A stretch of DNA of 64,000 nt from Fragilariopsis cylindrus CCMP1102 (Eukaryota; Bacillariophyta; Bacillariophyceae; Bacillariales; Bacillariaceae), in contig FMBT01000383.1 of the NCBI GenBank assembly GCA_900095095.1, positions 62,001 through 126,000 of the forward strand, given 5' to 3'. A program made the translations under genes and the position numbers. Positions 58,940-64,000 of this stretch are shown here, piece by piece; the stretch's first letter is position 1, and each line of letters opens with the position of its first letter. The notes beneath the pieces are model-generated. The model was given only the letters and a program-made list of their open reading frames with translations. It was not told the origin of the DNA and did not search any database.

Positions 58940-61892
58940 ATGCGGTTCGATTTGGATGGCTTGGACGTCTTTTTTCCCTATGATAGGATCTACATGGAGC
59001 AGTTTCAATATATGCGTTCGCTGAAACAATCGTTAGATGCCGGTGGACACTGCCTCTTGGAAATGCCGACAGGTACAGGTAAAACGGTATGCTTGCTATC
59101 ATTAATAACTTCTTATCAATTCGCCAATCCGTCAGTAGGAAAACTAGTCTATTGCACACGAACTGTCCCAGAAATGAATTCTGTGGTGGAGGAGTTAGGA
59201 ACAGTTCTCTCGTACCGAGCTGAACAATTACAATTGCAACGCCAAGAGCAAGGGACAGGTCAAAATGTGGACATGGAAGACCAAATTGCAAACCCATCAT
59301 CGTCACAGCAGCGCGAAGATGAAAACAGACAGTCGACATCCAATCAAGAATCACAACAACCGATACAAAAAAAGCCGCGAAAAATCAGAGGGGTTCTTAA
59401 GCGAGGTCGAGCCACCATGGGACCTATCAGCACTTCAAAAGGAGCTGGTGGTAGTGGTGAACTAGCACTATGTTTGTCTAGTCGACGGAATATGTGTATC
59501 AACGAACGGGTTATGGGTGAATCAGATAGAGAAGCTGTTGATGCCGCCTGTAGAAGTATGACCGCCTCATGGGTGGTAGAACATGCTAAACAGAATCCAG
59601 CTAGTAAAATCGAAACATGCGACTACTTTGACAACTTTCAAGAAGCCGGGGAAGCAACTACTATGCCGAGTGGAGTATACGACCTAGAAGAGTTGAAGAA
59701 ATGGGGACAGTCGAGATCATGGTGTCCGTATTATCTAGCACGACAAGCAATCAATCATGCAAACGTTCTTGTTTTCAACTACCAGTACATGCTTGATCCG
59801 AAGGTTGCTAAGATGGTTTCGAAAGAATTAGAGGCAGAAAGTATCGTAGTCTTCGATGAAGCTCATAACATTGATTCTGTTTGTATTGAAGCGCTGAGTG
59901 TTAAAATAAATGAACGTGGTCTCGAACAAGCGACACGGTCTCTCGGTCGGCTTTCATCAGAGGTTTCTCGCGTTAAAGCTTCAGACAATCAAAGGTTAAA
60001 CCGAGAATATCAAAATCTTGTTAACGGACTAATCGATCAAGGGCTCCTGGACGCACCAACGAATGATAGTTCCCTTGGAAGTAATGTCCTTGCTCCAGAC
60101 GTTTTGAACGAAAGCGTACCAGGGAATATACGCCGTGCAGAGCACTTTATTCAGTTCATGAAGAAGGTTGTGGAACACTTGAAAAATCGATTGAAATCAA
60201 TAACTGGACCGAATGGTGGTGTTCACAGTGAAACACCATTGGCCTTCCTTCATCGTATGACCAATGGAACTTCACTTGAGGCCAAACCACTTCGTTTTGC
60301 GTATTCGAGACTAAATTCTCTGCTACGAACTTTACAAGTTGCTAACATGGACGACTTTAATTCTTTGGGAGACGTTGCTGATTTTTCTACACTACTTGCT
60401 ACGTATTCTGAAGGAGTTGCTAAATTTGCCATTATCATGGAGCCAAATGGGTCAATTATTCCAGGAGCTTCGGATCCTTGTATTCAACTCTCTTGTCTGG
60501 ACTCTTCACTTGCCATTGCTCCAATTTTTAAACGCTTCAGTAGCGTTATCATCACTTCAGGAAGTAAGTAAAAAAATAAAGTACAACGTACTTCGACGTG
60601 TTTTCATACTATATCTTGATACGGCCCATTCGATTCAATTCGATTAACAAGCATACAATCTAAAGAATGAAATACAAAAATAATAAGACTCACATATTGC
60701 ATCTCTCTCTCTCTCTCTGAAAGCTCTGTCACCGATTGATTTGTATCCAAAGTTGTTACAATTTGAGCCTTGTATTTCCGAGTCACTAAACATGTCAACA
60801 TTTCGCCCTTGTATTCGCCCCCTTGTCATTACGCGTGGATCAGACCAATTGGCTGTGTCTACTAAATACGAAGACAGGAACGATATTGGTGTCGTGAGAA
60901 ATTATGGCTCGATGTTGGTTGACTTATGTAGCGTTATTCCTGACGGTGTGGTTGCTTTTTTTACCTCCTACTCGTATATGGAACAGCTTGTATCGGAGTG
61001 GGATGCTACAGGTGTGCTTCGAGACTTAACAAAGGCAAAACTGGTCTTCATAGAAACTAAGGATGTAGTCGAGACAACCTTGGCGCTAGATAACTACCGG
61101 AGAGCTTGCGATTCGGGTCGTGGTGCTGTATTCCTTTCAGTTGCTCGAGGAAAGGTAGGAATAGCTTCGATTATGTCAAAATTTTACCGCAGGTGCAATA
61201 TAACAACTCACACTTCACGTTTACTTATCATATTATTTCATTCTTTTCCTATTTGACATCATCACGTTTTGAAATCAGGTTTCCGAGGGTATCAACTTTG
61301 ATAGACATTATGGTCGTGCTGTTATTATGTTTGGCGTTCCTTTTCAATATACTTTGTCACATGTGTTACGAGCACGACTTGAATTTCTTCAGACGCATTA
61401 CCAGATTCGAGAAGCAGATTTTTTGAATTTTGATGCTCTTCGTCAGACGGCACAATGCGTCGGTCGGGTCATTAGAAGCAAGACGGATTACGGACTTATG
61501 ATTCTTGCTGACAGTCGATACAATCGTCACGATAAACGATCAAAGCTACCCAAGTGGATTCTTCAGTTTCTTGGAGAAGGGAATTTGAATCTTAGCACTG
61601 ACATGGCGCTCCAACAGGTGAAACAATTTCTGCGACTCATGGGACAACCAATCGATCAAAAAGGTAATTCTTGTTCTCTCCTTAAATCTGAAAATTCCTT
61701 CTATTTCTTTGTTGGTTTGTAGGAAGCAAGCTTCCCACATATATTCTTCCCCCTTTCCCCTTCTTTTTCTCCTAAGCCCTACAAAGTGTGCTATTGACTG
61801 TCGAGGAGGCAAAAATGATGAATCCTCAGATGCCTGCCACAATCAACAATGGTAACATAGACGGAGCCATGATCGTTGAGTCAACAGGTTAG
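58940..61892 (+). CDS. ERCC2: XPD/ERCC2 (Rad3) DNA helicase of TFIIH, four exons
   Basis: Exons 58940-60563, 60724-61154, 61279-61663 and 61777-61892; phases match at each GT-AG and total 2556 bases, 851 residues. XPD is the 5'-3' helicase of TFIIH used in nucleotide excision repair. Motifs: MPTGTGKT (42-49), [21 protein letters not shown], four Fe-S cysteines (NMCI, AACRS, TCDYF, WCPYY), [14 protein letters not shown] joined across intron 1 to [19 protein letters not shown] joined across intron 2 to [11 protein letters not shown], and [14 protein letters not shown]. About 85 residues (roughly 95-178), Gln-rich then basic, are inserted just before the first cluster cysteine, making the protein about 90 residues longer than human XPD. 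The last acceptor (CCTAAG at 61776) is chosen because it keeps frame into [13 protein letters not shown]; the C-terminus is diverged. Confidence 0.92.
60702..60719. repeat. (TC)n run forming an intron pyrimidine tract
   Basis: CT dinucleotide repeat directly before the acceptor CTGAAAG of XPD intron 1. Confidence 0.75.
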
Positions 61893-61989
61893 ATTGTTAT
61901 TGATATATAAAATTAATTGCACCATTAAAAAGAAATCTTTTTGAACAAATAATCGTTTGGCTTAATTAATATTAAAATGAACTATTATT

Positions 61990-64000
61990 TTACTTAATAG
62001 ATTTACCCCATTCTTTCAATGCAGTTGGACACTCTAAAAGATTAAGTTCAAGAGCTTTCCCCAGCTCTCGGTCAATTTCTAATGGTACCTGAAGTGGAAG
62101 TCGAAGGATCCGATAATTATCTAGATTTCTATACATCTTTGTCACACAATACTGCATTGGACCACCTCCTGAATGATCCATGGATGGGACCAACAAGCCA
62201 TGCTCCATGAGATGGTACGCTGCTCGCTTCAAAAGTTTGGCATTTCCTACCGAAGATGTTGATCCCCGACGGAAGGATTCGTATTCCTTCAATATACGTT
62301 CCATTGTTAGTGGAGCTGCTACGGCCTGATTTCGATGTTCTTCTCTTGTAAGAATCCGTTTTACAGCAAGTAGAACTGCAACTTGTGGTGTAGATAAATC
62401 TAAAAGTGCTTGTAGTCTAGGACTTGTTGCAACGCCATCTACAATACACAAATCAGGTTGTCTAGAAGCTGCAACTGCATCAAACACGGAAGCTCCCATC
62501 ATAATCATTGCATTGCGAATATACATGGTATGGAAATTATTTGGTAACACAATCAGATCTTCTTCGTTTGAAGCATCTGCTGCAGTTTCCGAAGTGCGCC
62601 GGCCGATCTCGTCTCTATGGTTTTCGGACGGCATCGCCATGAGACAATCGTGACGATAGAGAGATAAGGTGGCGGCAATAACTCGACTAAACCATCTAAG
62701 ATCCCTACCCAATCGAAATTCTCGTTCCATTGCAACTGATATTTTGATGTCTTCTTCCGTAGTAGTGTTGTTACCATTTTTTCTGTTAGAATTCTTCTGC
62801 TGCTCCACTGTTGATGTTTCTTTTGTCCTTCCATCTCCATCTCTTCCACCACCACTATCACCACCTTTATTATTATTAGTTTCTGTTACATACTTCGGAT
62901 AATGAGACAAACTTTTAATTATATCTTTACCAACAGTGCAATCTTTTAACTTATATTCCAATATATTTAATAGACCCTGGTATGTTGGTGGTGTACGTAA
63001 ATAAATAATTTTAGCCGTACCTTCTGCACGTGATCGTATTCGTTTTTCCAGTAATGTTAAGGCAGAAAAAGATGATGTAATTCCTACTAGAATAAGATTG
63101 GAACCCGGTGTAGCAACACGATCCAAAAAATGATATAATAACATTTGACGTTCACCTTCCTCAGTAAATGAATCTAATTCATCAAGAACTAATAATATAG
63201 GTATACCATCAGCGTCTGCAATTTCAAGTGTAGATTCTAATAATGCTAAATTGGACGTAAATGCTGACTTTCGTAACCGTAACATATGTTTGTCCATCTT
63301 TTGACGTTTCCGACGACGTCTTTGTTGTTGTTGATCATTATCATTATCATTATCGTCATTGTTATTATTATTATTATTACTCGTTGACTGAAATGCAATT
63401 TCAGATAGTTGTCGAATTATTTCATAAACAACAGATGAAACATCTTGTCCTCGACATACAATCCCATTAATAGTAACCATCCGGTAGAGAGGAACTACAG
63501 CAGTCTCACCAGCATCAGATTCACCAGTTCCAGAATTACAATTAAAAAATTGTTGCTGCTGTTCTTGACATGCAGCTAAGACTCGGTCAAGTAAAAGTGA
63601 TTTACCACTTCCTTTGGTACCCATTAATATTGCTGCCGATGACGATGATATAGTAGATGACGATGATAACGATGATAAATGTTGTGTACTGTTGTTGGTA
63701 TCAGTATCATGATTCCTTGTAGTGGTTGGGGCACGATATAATGATGGGAATATGATCGTATATAATTGTTTGAATTGTGTTTCTAAACCAGGTGGTGCAA
63801 ATCTTTTAAGAATACTTTCTTCAATAATAGGCGCAGAATTTTCATCGTCACCGTCACCGTTTTTACTGCAACTATTGTTTAGAAAGAGATTACTATCACT
63901 AAAATTCGCAATTGAGAAATCCAAATTTGTTATTATGTTTTGTGTTTTCTTCTTTACTGCTACTCCTCCGCCTGGTATCGTGGCGGTGTTTTTCTCAACA
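61990..64000 (-). CDS. ORC4: Origin recognition complex subunit 4 (5' partial, runs off the window)
   Basis: At least 669 codons, open to the right edge; no ATG is seen near its upstream part, so the start lies outside. ORC4 is an AAA+ subunit of the complex that loads MCM at replication origins. Visible: ILMGTKGSGKSLLLDRVLAA (Walker A), YRMVTINGIVCRGQDVSSVV, LLVLDELDSF (Walker B), LILVGITSSFSALTLLEKRI, RSRAEGTAKIIYL, and the winged-helix part with STPQVAVLLAVKRILTREEH and AAYHLMEHGLLVPSM. It ends CPTALKEWGKS, matching the CP..V..W end of animal ORC4. Three poly-Asn or basic inserts enlarge it beyond the usual 430-560 residues: near the AAA+ start, between the P-loop and Walker B (poly-Asn then RRRRKRQK), and before the winged helix. 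Convergent with XPD (98-base gap). Confidence 0.88.
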   Translation of the reverse strand, partial: VEKNTATIPGGGVAVKKKTQNIITNLDFSIANFSDSNLFLNNSCSKNGDGDDENSAPIIEESILKRFAPPGLETQFKQLYTIIFPSLYRAPTTTRNHDTDTNNSTQHLSSLSSSSTISSSSAAILMGTKGSGKSLLLDRVLAACQEQQQQFFNCNSGTGESDAGETAVVPLYRMVTINGIVCRGQDVSSVVYEIIRQLSEIAFQSTSNNNNNNNDDNDNDNDQQQQRRRRKRQKMDKHMLRLRKSAFTSNLALLESTLEIADADGIPILLVLDELDSFTEEGERQMLLYHFLDRVATPGSNLILVGITSSFSALTLLEKRIRSRAEGTAKIIYLRTPPTYQGLLNILEYKLKDCTVGKDIIKSLSHYPKYVTETNNNKGGDSGGGRDGDGRTKETSTVEQQKNSNRKNGNNTTTEEDIKISVAMEREFRLGRDLRWFSRVIAATLSLYRHDCLMAMPSENHRDEIGRRTSETAADASNEEDLIVLPNNFHTMYIRNAMIMMGASVFDAVAASRQPDLCIVDGVATSPRLQALLDLSTPQVAVLLAVKRILTREEHRNQAVAAPLTMERILKEYESFRRGSTSSVGNAKLLKRAAYHLMEHGLLVPSMDHSGGGPMQYCVTKMYRNLDNYRILRLPLQVPLEIDRELGKALELNLLECPTALKEWGKSIK

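Overview
The window reads as nuclear DNA of a diatom. This rests on four things visible in the sequence: AT-rich intergenic DNA around compact genes; short GT-AG introns (68 to about 250 bases) that rejoin frames exactly; a run of eukaryote-only proteins (dynactin p62, COG3, CstF-64, cactin, XPD, ORC4); and several N-termini made of a signal peptide with Phe at or just after the predicted cleavage point (ATAF, IEAF, INAF, KGF, NGF). That last pattern is the plastid import signal of algae with a secondary red plastid, and diatoms are the best fit. I cannot name the species. No rRNA, tRNA, transposon or CRISPR array was found.

Layout. 0-10 kb: tail of an upstream gene, two secreted or plastid-type proteins of unknown function, the AP endonuclease APE2, the G-alpha chaperone RIC8, and dynactin p62. 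10-20 kb: a large disordered protein with WG motifs, a PPC-domain protein, a Gln-rich protein, an OMS1-like methyltransferase, plastid uroporphyrinogen-III synthase and a plastid glutaredoxin. 20-31 kb: COG3, a second glutaredoxin, CstF-64, an HhH-GPD DNA glycosylase and cactin. 31-40 kb: a two-lobed zeta-toxin-like kinase gene with a broken exon, small membrane or unknown proteins, and a SAP plus pRiA4b-ORF3-like protein. 40-50 kb: a plastid-type RusA resolvase, an MTH1-like Nudix-methyltransferase fusion, a TraB-like protein, a UPF0489 protein, a stefin and a cytochrome P450. 50-64 kb: a plastid-type EamA transporter, a small membrane protein, a YL1-C (INO80C-type) protein, a PNUTS-like protein, XPD helicase, and ORC4 running off the right edge.

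There is no operon logic; genes alternate strand and act in separate processes. Genome maintenance is well represented (APE2, glycosylase, RusA, MTH1 domain, XPD, ORC4), as is nuclear RNA and transcription control (CstF-64, cactin, PNUTS-like, YL1-C). I reconstructed introns by matching splice sites and phase; exon coordinates are in the entries.

The most interesting items are: the MTH1-methyltransferase-tail-anchor fusion; the RusA-type resolvase with a plastid-type leader; the two-lobed zeta-like gene with degenerate P-loops and an out-of-frame exon; a 63-nt near-perfect hairpin between convergent genes; a nested GC-rich foldback in a divergent promoter; and the 8-mer TACTGTAG, which recurs in intergenic DNA mostly just upstream of start codons.
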